Below are positions 15,670 through 23,114 of a stretch of 62,820 nucleotides of DNA, one piece after another. The notes under the pieces were generated by a model. That model did not search any database, had not been told where the DNA came from, and saw only the letters and a program-made list of their open reading frames with translations. The translations under genes were made by a program, and so were the position numbers. Where the stretch lies: contig CANMUN010000011.1 in NCBI GenBank assembly GCA_947500875.1, positions 1 through 62,820 of the forward strand. The letters are read 5' to 3'. This DNA comes from Flavobacteriales bacterium (GTDB lineage: Bacteria > Bacteroidota > Bacteroidia > Flavobacteriales_D > Crocinitomicaceae). Numbering within the stretch: the first letter of the stretch is position 1; each line of letters opens with the position of its first letter.

Positions 15670-16195
15670 GGTCTTTTTCTTCTATTCGTTGACGTAGGTA
15701 TGCCCTGGCCCTGAGGTACTGCGATTTCGAAGTGCTCTCCGAAATACCCATTTGTTCCGCAATTTCCTGATGGGAAAACCCTTCAATCGCAAACAAATTA
15801 AATACCACACGGTAGCCTGTAGGCATGGATTGTACCAAACCCATCAGCACTTCGGTATTCAAGGAAGAGGTCACGGTTTCTTGCACTTCGAGCTTGTACG
15901 CAACATCATCATAAGTTACGTCAGCAACAAAGCGCTGGTTTCGGCGGAGTTGGTCGAGGCAGGAATTCACCATTATGCGGCGAACCCAACCGTCCAAAGG
16001 GCCTTCAAACTTAAACTCTGTTAACTTTGAAAACACTTTAACCATGCCAATCTGAAAGGCATCTTCCGCTTCGTCTTTGTCTTTCATATACCGAAAACAA
16101 AGCGCCATCATCCTTGGGGCAAACTTATCAAACAACGTTTTTTGAGCCCTTGCTTTTCCGCTTAAACACTCTTTCACGAGCTGCACATCTTCCAT
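15656..16195 (-). CDS. ECF-type RNA polymerase sigma factor
   Basis: This is a 179-residue sigma-70 family protein with only regions 2 and 4. Region 2 spans about 20-90 (RMMALCFRYMKDKDEAEDAF, then GWVRRIMVNSCLDQLRR). Region 4 spans about 115-172, with helix-turn-helix GFSHQEIAEQMGISESTSKS. It directs RNA polymerase to a specific set of promoters, probably in response to an envelope signal passed by the coupled downstream membrane protein. The 14-base overlap with that gene and the 44-base divergent spacer to a TlpA-like gene suggest a compact envelope-stress locus. The regulon cannot be seen from the window. Confidence 0.93.
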   Translation of the reverse strand: MEDVQLVKECLSGKARAQKTLFDKFAPRMMALCFRYMKDKDEAEDAFQIGMVKVFSKLTEFKFEGPLDGWVRRIMVNSCLDQLRRNQRFVADVTYDDVAYKLEVQETVTSSLNTEVLMGLVQSMPTGYRVVFNLFAIEGFSHQEIAEQMGISESTSKSQYLRARAYLRQRIEEKDHGKE

Positions 16196-16239
16196 AGGCT
16201 CAGGACAAATGACTAATTTTAACCCAACAACGTTGCATT

Positions 16240-17481
16240 ATGGCGGAAAAAACTTTTAATTTCTTCAATCCTCGAACTTTTGGCCGATTACTTTCGCTGC
16301 TCATATGCTGCGGAAAAATAGCGCTTTTTTCTCAAACCTCCTTCCATGCAGAACTCCAATTAAACGACCGATTGAGCCTCCCCTTTGAAGTGGTATACCA
16401 CGAGGACAAAGGGCCAAAGCTAACGGTAGTCAACGGGGAAGAACGCATAGAACTACGGTATTTAACGAAAAAAAAAGACTCCGTATACTTTGAGTTCCCC
16501 GAAATTGCTGGACGCATCGTGTTTCACAAAACCAACCGAAAAGGGTACTGGTTGAACTTGAATAAAACCCTCCCCCTGCAAATACCGTTTCAGTTTTACG
16601 AAGCTCAATCGTTGTTGTACAACGTGCGCTTGGACGAAAGACTGGACACCCTTCCTCATGTTTTTACAGGCACTTACGATGTGGTGTTCACCGACGCCAA
16701 AGGAACGGAAAAAGCCATTGGGATTTTCCAACAGAGCGGATCCCAAATTCAGGGTACTTTTCGTACAGAAACCGGAGACTATCGGTATCTCTCGGGTGGG
16801 GTAGTGAACGGCACTATGCGGCTCAGTTGCTTCGATGGGGTGCACGCTTTTCTATTTGAAGCAATATCAACAAGCGGAAATGGGCTGTCGGGAACTTTTT
16901 ACTCAGGAACCCGCTATCAAGCTTCGTGGACAGGGGTACTCAATCCAAATGCCGAACTAACCTCTCCTTATTCCATTTCGCGCCCGCTCGTAGAGCACGC
17001 TACGTTGACGCTTCAAGTGAAAAATTCCAAAGGAAAAAAAAGAACCTTAGACCCAGGTTTTTTTCAAGGAAAACCCAGTGTGGTGCAAATCATGGGGACG
17101 TGGTGTCCGAATTGCTTGGATGAAACACGGTATTTCATGAGCCTGAAAGAAAAAGACGATTTTAAATCCGTGCGCTTTGTCATGGTGGGTTTCGAAAACG
17201 GCACCAACGATAAAGACCGCCTTCAACGCCTAAAAAAATATGCTCGGAAAATGGACCTGAATTATGGTTTTTACCTTGGTGGGGAAGCCAGCACGAAACA
17301 AGCGGGTATCGTTTTTCATGCTTTGAACGGAGTTTATTCTTTTCCAACCACGCTGTTTCTGAACAAAAAAGGAGAAATCGTTCAGGTGCATTCAGGGTTC
17401 GACGGCCCAGGAACAGGAATCCATTTCACCCGCCTTCAGCAAACAACGGAAGCATTGCTGCGCAAGTTATTGGAGGAATAA
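16240..17481 (+). CDS. TlpA-family thiol-disulfide protein with large N-terminal beta domain
   Basis: This is a 413-residue protein. A hydrophobic segment near 15-35 (LLSLLICCGKIALFSQ) suits a signal peptide. Residues about 37-265 are a beta-rich domain (GTYDVVFTDAKGTEKAIG, then QGTFRTETGDYRYLSGG) of the kind that precedes thioredoxin domains in Bacteroidota TlpA relatives. The thioredoxin domain follows with MGTWCPNCLDETR: WCPNC is at 288-292, and the cis-Pro segment YSFPTTLFLNKKG lies near 370. WCPNC rather than WCxPC is common in this subgroup. Predicted role: periplasmic thiol reduction or disulfide isomerisation. It diverges from the ECF sigma gene and could share its control. Confidence 0.85.
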   Translation: MAEKTFNFFNPRTFGRLLSLLICCGKIALFSQTSFHAELQLNDRLSLPFEVVYHEDKGPKLTVVNGEERIELRYLTKKKDSVYFEFPEIAGRIVFHKTNRKGYWLNLNKTLPLQIPFQFYEAQSLLYNVRLDERLDTLPHVFTGTYDVVFTDAKGTEKAIGIFQQSGSQIQGTFRTETGDYRYLSGGVVNGTMRLSCFDGVHAFLFEAISTSGNGLSGTFYSGTRYQASWTGVLNPNAELTSPYSISRPLVEHATLTLQVKNSKGKKRTLDPGFFQGKPSVVQIMGTWCPNCLDETRYFMSLKEKDDFKSVRFVMVGFENGTNDKDRLQRLKKYARKMDLNYGFYLGGEASTKQAGIVFHALNGVYSFPTTLFLNKKGEIVQVHSGFDGPGTGIHFTRLQQTTEALLRKLLEE

Positions 17482-17526
17482 CCGATAAAACCTCCGCAAT
17501 TTTATACCTTTGAAAAAAAGATAGGT

Positions 17527-18393
17527 ATGTGGTCCATGACAGGGTTTGGGAAAAGCAACGGAGTTTTTGAGGGAAAAAAGCGCTCCATCGAAATCCGATC
17601 TCTGAATGGAAAAGGCCTCGACCTCACCTTAAAATTACCCGCCCTTTATCGAGCCTTAGAACCCGAGTTTCGGTCCTTGATTGCCTCAACGTTAGAACGG
17701 GGAAAAATAGACTTAGGACTGCATTTAGAAGACCAAGAAACGGCAAACATCGAAAACATTGATTGGAACCTCGCTCAAGGATATCTGAAAGAATTCAAAC
17801 TTCTTGCCGCCGAAAACAACCTGCCACTTCACGATTGGTTAACAGCCGTAACCCAAATGCCGGGAGTGATTAAAACCAACGCGATAGAACCTACAGAAGC
17901 AGAAAAAGCCTTCCTGTTTTCCCTGCTGAAAGAAGCCCTAAGCGCAACACAAACTTTTCGACACAGCGAGGGAGCCAACCTCAAAAAAGACTTAGAACAG
18001 GTTTTGAACGATATTGATGCATTGCTAACGGCGCTAGAGCCTTTCGAACAGGAACGTTATGTGAATACACGGCAACGTTTAGACAATGCATTAAGTGACT
18101 TGTCTTCCGACGTCGTCGATGCGGGGCGTTTGGAACAAGAGGTGCTTTTTTACTTGGATAAGTTAGACATTTCCGAAGAGAAAATTCGCCTACGCAGCCA
18201 CATCCATTATTTTCGAGAAACCTTGGAGGAGGGTGCCTCCAATGGAAAAAAATTGGGGTTCATTGTACAAGAAATGGGAAGGGAAATCAATACCATTGGG
18301 AGTAAAAGCAACCATGCCATCATGCAGCGAAAGGTCGTGGAAATGAAAAACCACCTTGAAAAATTAAAAGAACAGGTGCAAAATGTCCTTTGA
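17527..18393 (+). CDS. yicC: YicC/YloC-family endoribonuclease
   Basis: This is a 288-residue cytoplasmic protein that begins MWSMTGFGKSNG and contains SIEIRSLNGKGLDLTLKLP. It ends with the conserved DUF1732 segment EVLFYLDKLDISEEKIRL, then GKKLGFIVQEMGREINTIGS. These blocks and the length are typical of the YicC/YloC family, members of which have been shown to cut RNA. The gene overlaps gmk by 11 bases, and yicC-gmk-nadD is a recurrent order in Bacteroidota. A TAnnTTTG element (TACCTTTG at 17505-17512) lies 15 bases before the ATG but has no partner at the right distance, so it is only a weak promoter candidate. Confidence 0.95.
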   Translation: MWSMTGFGKSNGVFEGKKRSIEIRSLNGKGLDLTLKLPALYRALEPEFRSLIASTLERGKIDLGLHLEDQETANIENIDWNLAQGYLKEFKLLAAENNLPLHDWLTAVTQMPGVIKTNAIEPTEAEKAFLFSLLKEALSATQTFRHSEGANLKKDLEQVLNDIDALLTALEPFEQERYVNTRQRLDNALSDLSSDVVDAGRLEQEVLFYLDKLDISEEKIRLRSHIHYFRETLEEGASNGKKLGFIVQEMGREINTIGSKSNHAIMQRKVVEMKNHLEKLKEQVQNVL

Positions 18394-18967
18394 TACAGTA
18401 CCACTTGGTAAAAGCATCATTGTTTCTGCTCCCTCGGGAGCAGGAAAAACGACCATTGTTAGAAAGTTAATGGAACAACTTCCGTCCTTGGCTTTTTCGA
18501 TATCTGCCTGTTCAAGAAATGCAAGACCCAACGAAGTTGATGGAAAAGACTATTATTTCTTGGGATTAGAGGGTTTTAAATCCGCCATTGAGCAACAGGA
18601 ATTTATTGAGTGGGAGGAAGTTTATCAAGACCATTACTACGGCACCCTGAAAAAGGAAGTGCAGCGCTTGTGGAATGAAGGGAAGGTCGTAATTTTCGAC
18701 GTAGATGTGGTTGGGGGAATGAACTTGAAAAAACTGTTCCAAGAAAAGGCCTTGTCCGTTTTTATCGAACCCCCTAGCCTGGAAGTACTCGAACAACGGC
18801 TTCGTTCAAGGGAGACGGAAAGCGAAGAACGAATAACCCTTCGGCTAAAAAAAGCGGGCTGGGAAATTGCACAATCCAAAGCATTCGATGTGAGCATAAA
18901 AAACGAAGATTTAGCCACCACTGTTGCTGAAGCAATGTTGGCCGTAAGCTCCTTTATTACCCCATGA
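18383..18967 (+). CDS. gmk: Guanylate kinase
   Basis: This enzyme phosphorylates GMP to GDP with ATP, an essential step in guanine nucleotide synthesis. The 194-residue protein has the P-loop APSGAGKTTI (16-25), the GMP-binding block ISACSRNARPNEVDGKDYYF, and YYGTLKKEV. It has normal length for the family. The ATG lies within yicC (11-base overlap), and the 3' end overlaps nadD by four bases (ATGA), so the three genes are translationally coupled. Confidence 0.97.
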   Translation: MSFDTVPLGKSIIVSAPSGAGKTTIVRKLMEQLPSLAFSISACSRNARPNEVDGKDYYFLGLEGFKSAIEQQEFIEWEEVYQDHYYGTLKKEVQRLWNEGKVVIFDVDVVGGMNLKKLFQEKALSVFIEPPSLEVLEQRLRSRETESEERITLRLKKAGWEIAQSKAFDVSIKNEDLATTVAEAMLAVSSFITP

Positions 18968-19554
18968 AAATAGGTTTGTTTTTCGGGTCTTTCAATCCCC
19001 TGCACAACGGGCATCTCATCCTTGCCGAAGGGGTATTAAACGCCAGTAATTTAGAGCAAATTTGGTTTGTGCTCACGCCGCAAAACCCTCATAAGACAAA
19101 AGAATCGATGTTGTCCGACCACGAACGCTTGAACATGCTTCGAGATGCCTTGTATGAAAACCTGCGGTTTCGGGCGTCAGATATAGAATTCCAATTAACT
19201 CCTCCTTATTATACCGCTCGAACCCTTACGCATCTCAAAGAACAACATCCAGACCACGAATTCTCCCTAATCATAGGAGAGGATAACCTTCGAAGCCTTG
19301 GCACATGGTATAATTACGAATACATATTGCGCAATTACCGTTTATTGGTATATCCTAGGTCTTCTCAAATGAATGAAAAAGAGGGAAAATTACCGGTAAT
19401 TCCGGAGGCTCGAATTGAGCGCTTAGACCACCTGTGCGTTCTTCCGCTTTCGTCCAGTTATATACGGAACCTTCTTAAGCAAAAAAAGAGCATCAAATAT
19501 TTGGTGCCAGAATCCGTGGAGCAAACCCTTCAAGCGCGCGGCTTTTACCAATAA
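18964..19554 (+). CDS. nadD: Nicotinate-nucleotide adenylyltransferase
   Basis: This enzyme adenylates nicotinate mononucleotide to deamido-NAD, a late step of NAD synthesis. The 196-residue protein carries the nucleotidyltransferase signature GSFNPLHNGHL (8-18), the segment FVLTPQNPHKTKE, the central FSLIIGEDNL, and the C-terminal SSSYIRNLL (ISSTxxR class). It has normal length. The start overlaps the gmk stop by four bases. It converges with the methyltransferase gene after seven bases, and no terminator is visible between them. Confidence 0.96.
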   Translation: MKIGLFFGSFNPLHNGHLILAEGVLNASNLEQIWFVLTPQNPHKTKESMLSDHERLNMLRDALYENLRFRASDIEFQLTPPYYTARTLTHLKEQHPDHEFSLIIGEDNLRSLGTWYNYEYILRNYRLLVYPRSSQMNEKEGKLPVIPEARIERLDHLCVLPLSSSYIRNLLKQKKSIKYLVPESVEQTLQARGFYQ

Positions 19555-19561
19555 TTACCGG

Positions 19562-20107
19562 TTAGTCTCGGAGCTGTGGGTTCAAGTACTTGGAGAATTC
19601 CCACAGGGTAATTCCAACGCAAACGCTTACATTCAAGCTGTGCTTGGTGCCGAACTGAGGAATTTCTATAACGCCATCGCACTTATCCACTACTGCCTGT
19701 TGCACACCATGTACCTCGTTACCAAATACAAGGACCACCTTTTCAAGAGGTAGCTGATGTATCCGATGCAAATGCTTTGTTTTCGCCGCTTGTTCTATAG
19801 CGTACACCGAATATCCTTGACTTTTTAACTCCGCAACAACCTCCAAGGCAGTGGAAGCATGGCGCCACGAAACGCTTTCTGTGGCCCCTAGCGCAGTTTT
19901 ATGAATTTCGCGATGCGGAGGAACGGGAGTTATCCCGCAAAGCACTACGTGTTCAATGGAAAAAGAATCGGCAGTACGAAATACGGCCCCCACGTTTTCA
20001 AAAGAACGGATATCGTCAAGTAATACCACAATAGGCGTTTTAACTTGTTCAGCATAAGCCTCCGGAGTGGGGCGATTGAGTTCCCAAAGCTTTCGTTTTT
20101 TATTCAT
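19562..20107 (-). CDS. SpoU/TrmH-family RNA methyltransferase
   Basis: This is a 181-residue SPOUT methyltransferase that uses S-adenosylmethionine to methylate the 2'-OH of a nucleotide in tRNA or rRNA. The three family motifs are present: motif 1 in SFENVGAVFRTADSF, motif 2 in VVLVFGNEVHGV, motif 3 in IEIPQFGTKHSLNVSVCV. There is no N-terminal substrate-binding extension, so the protein is a minimal catalytic domain and its RNA target cannot be predicted. It is divergent from mutS with an 81-base gap. Confidence 0.92.
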   Translation of the reverse strand: MNKKRKLWELNRPTPEAYAEQVKTPIVVLLDDIRSFENVGAVFRTADSFSIEHVVLCGITPVPPHREIHKTALGATESVSWRHASTALEVVAELKSQGYSVYAIEQAAKTKHLHRIHQLPLEKVVLVFGNEVHGVQQAVVDKCDGVIEIPQFGTKHSLNVSVCVGITLWEFSKYLNPQLRD

Positions 20108-20188
20108 GTTGATAAGTCGTATTGAGGGGATTTTGAAATTCCGTAAAGTACTGCTAATTTAGAGGTTAAAATCTAAAATCCCTTACGT

Positions 20189-22807
20189 TTGGCGAAATCT
20201 ACCAGCAGCGACGAAACTCCTTTGATGAAACAATACCATCAAATTAAAAGCAAGCATCCCGGTGCGTTGTTGCTATTTAGGGTGGGGGATTTTTACGAAA
20301 CCTTTGGGGAAGACGCCGTGAAAACGTCCCGTATTCTAGGCATCGTGCTTACGAAGCGGAAAAACGGCGCCGCTGCTGAAATTGAGTTAGCAGGTTTTCC
20401 GCATCACTCTCTGGAAACGTATTTACCGAAATTAGTAAGGGCAGGTCAACGGGTTGCTGTTTGCGACCAGTTAGAAGACCCCAAAATGACCAAAACCATC
20501 GTAAAACGCGGTGTCACGGAATTGGTAACGCCCGGGGTTGCTTTTAACGATCAGGTTCTTACGCAGAAGAACAACAATTATTTGGCCGCGGTTCATTTCG
20601 GTAAATCCGAGCTTGGGGTGGCTTTTTTAGATGTCTCCACCGGCGACTTTTTCGCAGGCCAAGGGTCCACCGTACGGGTGGAGAAATTGCTCTCCGATTT
20701 TAATCCTTCAGAGATCATTTATCAAAAACAGCGACAAGAAGCGTATAAAGCCTTGACCCGGCCCACGGAGTGCGACTATCGCCTCGAAGATTGGGTCTTC
20801 ACCGAGGATTTTGCCAACGACCATTTGTGCACGCATTTTGCCACGAAAAACTTGGTGGGTTTTGGAGTTCAACACATCGGATTGGGCGTCATTGCGGCCA
20901 GCGCAGCGCTCCACTACGTCAAGGAGAATCAACTTAAAACCCTTCATCACATTCGTTCTTTAACCCGAATCGATGAAAAAGAGCACCTATGGATGGACCG
21001 TTTTACCCTACGCAATTTGGAGTTGTTGTACCCGCAACATGAGCAGGGAATTTCTTTGTTAGAGGTCATCGATCAGACCTTAACGCCCATGGGCGGTCGC
21101 TTAATGAAGCGGTGGCTTGTAATGCCTCTTACGAACCTGAAAGCCGTGCAAGGAAGAATTAATACGGTGGATTGGTTTTATCAGGAAACGGACCGGACGG
21201 AAGAGATTCGGGCCCTGATGGCGCAGTGCGGTGACTTAGAGCGCTTGGTTTCGAAAGTAGCCGTGGGAAAAGTTAACCCACGAGAACTTCGTCACTTGCA
21301 CCGAACCTTGAGTTTAATCGTTCCTCTACAGGCCGTGCTGCAAGCGGGCATCAAAAACCCAGAAATAGCACAACTCATTAACTCACTCAAGGATTGCAGT
21401 ACCCTACTTGGTAACATCGATCGAACCTTAGAGCATGAGCCTGCGCTTAGCGTGGGTAAAGGAGGGGTTATTCGCGAAGGCGTGGACGATGCTTTAGATG
21501 AACTGCGAAGGATTTCACACCACGGAAAAGCCTACTTAGACGAATTGCAAGAACGCGAGGCACAAGCAACGGGCATCAGCAGTTTAAAAATAGCCTACAA
21601 TAACGTTTTTGGATATTACATAGAAGTGCGCAACACGCACAAAGACAAGGTTCCCGAGACGTGGATTCGAAAACAAACCTTGGTGAATGCCGAAAGGTAT
21701 ATTACGGAAGAACTAAAAACCTATGAAGAAAAAATTCTAGGCGCGGAATCAAAAATCCTGGAAATAGAACTGCGGTTATACTCGGAATTGGTTCAATCGC
21801 TCATCAGCGACGTGGAAGAAATTCAAGCAAATGCCCTTGCTTTGGCACGCATTGACGTGTTTTGCGGCTTAGCGGTCCTTGCGAAAGAACACCATTACAG
21901 CAAACCCGAAGTCAACGACTCTCGAGTAATTCACATCGAAGAGGGCCGCCACCCGGTGATTGAGCGAGCCCTTAAAACGGGAGAAATCTACGTGGCCAAC
22001 GACGTGTTCCTTTCGAACGACGAGCAGCAGATACTGATGATCACTGGGCCGAACATGAGCGGAAAGAGTGCGGTGCTTCGGCAAACAGCATTGATCGTTC
22101 TTTTAGCTCAAATCGGTTCTTTCGTGCCTGCTACCAAAGCGGTACTTGGCATTGTCGATAAATTGTTTTCCAGGGTTGGTGCCTCGGACAACCTCTCAGC
22201 GGGTGAATCCACGTTCATGGTGGAAATGAATGAAACAGCGAGCATTTTGAACAATTTATCAGAAAGGAGCTTGGTAATCTTGGATGAAATAGGACGCGGG
22301 ACGAGCACGTACGATGGTATTTCGATTGCATGGTCGATTACCGAGTACCTGCATGAACACTCGAAATTTCGACCGAAGACCTTGTTCGCGACGCACTATC
22401 ACGAGCTGAATGAAATGGCGCGACGCTTTCCTCGTATCAAAAACTACTCCGTTGCGGTTAAAGAGATTGGAAAAAACATTCTCTTTTTACGAAAATTGGT
22501 CGAAGGAGGCAGCGAGCATTCTTTTGGGATTCATGTTGCGCGCCTTGCTGGCATGCCGGATTGGGTTGTTACAAGGGCAGAAAAAGTGCTTCGAGATTTG
22601 GAGTCGAGCCCTGAAAAGGTGAGCGAACCCCAGGAAAAAAAGCCACTCAAAAAAGGGGAACCAGGGGTCCAGTTGAGTTTTTTCCAACTGAACGACCCCG
22701 TTTTAGAACAGATTCATGAAGCCTTGGTATCCATCGATATCAACGGTTTAACACCGGTAGAGGCGTTAATAAAGCTCCATGAAATCAAAAAAGTCATTGG
22801 TGGATAG
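20189..22807 (+). CDS. mutS: DNA mismatch repair protein MutS
   Basis: This is an 872-residue mismatch-recognition ATPase. The mismatch-binding domain has the Phe-x-Glu motif in RVGDFYETFGE (about 31-41). The clamp and lever domains follow. The ATPase has Walker A GPNMSGKS (620-627), Walker B LVILDEIGRGTSTYDG (about 692-707) and the signature ASDNLSAGESTFMVEM. The C-terminal helix-turn-helix segment ends in GLTPVEALIKLHEIKKVI. The frame begins at a TTG codon giving MAKSTSSDETPLMKQY, which keeps the family's TPLMKQY block. The first ATG, at 20225, would remove it, so TTG is preferred. The gene is unlinked to mutL here. Confidence 0.95.
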   Translation: MAKSTSSDETPLMKQYHQIKSKHPGALLLFRVGDFYETFGEDAVKTSRILGIVLTKRKNGAAAEIELAGFPHHSLETYLPKLVRAGQRVAVCDQLEDPKMTKTIVKRGVTELVTPGVAFNDQVLTQKNNNYLAAVHFGKSELGVAFLDVSTGDFFAGQGSTVRVEKLLSDFNPSEIIYQKQRQEAYKALTRPTECDYRLEDWVFTEDFANDHLCTHFATKNLVGFGVQHIGLGVIAASAALHYVKENQLKTLHHIRSLTRIDEKEHLWMDRFTLRNLELLYPQHEQGISLLEVIDQTLTPMGGRLMKRWLVMPLTNLKAVQGRINTVDWFYQETDRTEEIRALMAQCGDLERLVSKVAVGKVNPRELRHLHRTLSLIVPLQAVLQAGIKNPEIAQLINSLKDCSTLLGNIDRTLEHEPALSVGKGGVIREGVDDALDELRRISHHGKAYLDELQEREAQATGISSLKIAYNNVFGYYIEVRNTHKDKVPETWIRKQTLVNAERYITEELKTYEEKILGAESKILEIELRLYSELVQSLISDVEEIQANALALARIDVFCGLAVLAKEHHYSKPEVNDSRVIHIEEGRHPVIERALKTGEIYVANDVFLSNDEQQILMITGPNMSGKSAVLRQTALIVLLAQIGSFVPATKAVLGIVDKLFSRVGASDNLSAGESTFMVEMNETASILNNLSERSLVILDEIGRGTSTYDGISIAWSITEYLHEHSKFRPKTLFATHYHELNEMARRFPRIKNYSVAVKEIGKNILFLRKLVEGGSEHSFGIHVARLAGMPDWVVTRAEKVLRDLESSPEKVSEPQEKKPLKKGEPGVQLSFFQLNDPVLEQIHEALVSIDINGLTPVEALIKLHEIKKVIGG

Positions 22808-22815
22808 CCGGTTTA

Positions 22816-22846
22816 TTTGGTAAAAAAAATGTTTTTCGTACTTTTG
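22816..22846 (+). promoter_or_regulatory. Promoter of the tRNA-Gly/tRNA-Leu pair
   Basis: TTTG (22816-22819) and TACTTTTG (22839-22846) are separated by 19 bases and match the Bacteroidota consensus exactly. They lie 28 bases before tRNA-Gly. Confidence 0.8.
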
Positions 22847-22874
22847 TGCTCTCAGTGTCGAAAAGGCATTGTTT

Positions 22875-22947
<73 letters not shown>

Positions 22948-22955
22948 CTAGGATT

Positions 22956-23039
22956 GCTCGAGTGGTGGAATCGGTAGACACGCCGGACTTAAAATCCTGT
23001 GGGCATTTGCCCGTGCGGGTTCAAGTCCCGCCTCGAGTA
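22956..23039 (+). tRNA. tRNA-Leu (anticodon TAA)
   Basis: This is an 84-base class II tRNA. The acceptor stem GCTCGAG pairs with CTCGAGT and the discriminator is A. The anticodon loop CTTAAAA gives TAA. The long variable arm is TGGGCATTTGCCCGT, and GGGTTCAAGTCCC forms the T arm. It is only eight bases behind tRNA-Gly and is clearly cotranscribed. CCA is not encoded. Confidence 0.97.
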
Positions 23040-23047
23040 CTGAGGAT

Positions 23048-23077
23048 AACCCCGAAACCCGGGGTTTATTTTTTTGT
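23048..23077 (+). terminator. Terminator of the tRNA operon
   Basis: A seven-base-pair GC-rich stem (23048-23054 with 23060-23066), a five-base loop and a T-rich tail follow tRNA-Leu by eight bases. Confidence 0.85.
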
Positions 23078-23114
23078 GCGGGGGGAAGGTTTAATCCTCA
23101 AATGAACAAAGGAA

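Noticed and set aside
17505-17512. TACCTTTG before yicC as a promoter
   Set aside because: It matches the -7 element but has no TTG at 17-21 bases upstream, so it is not listed as a feature.
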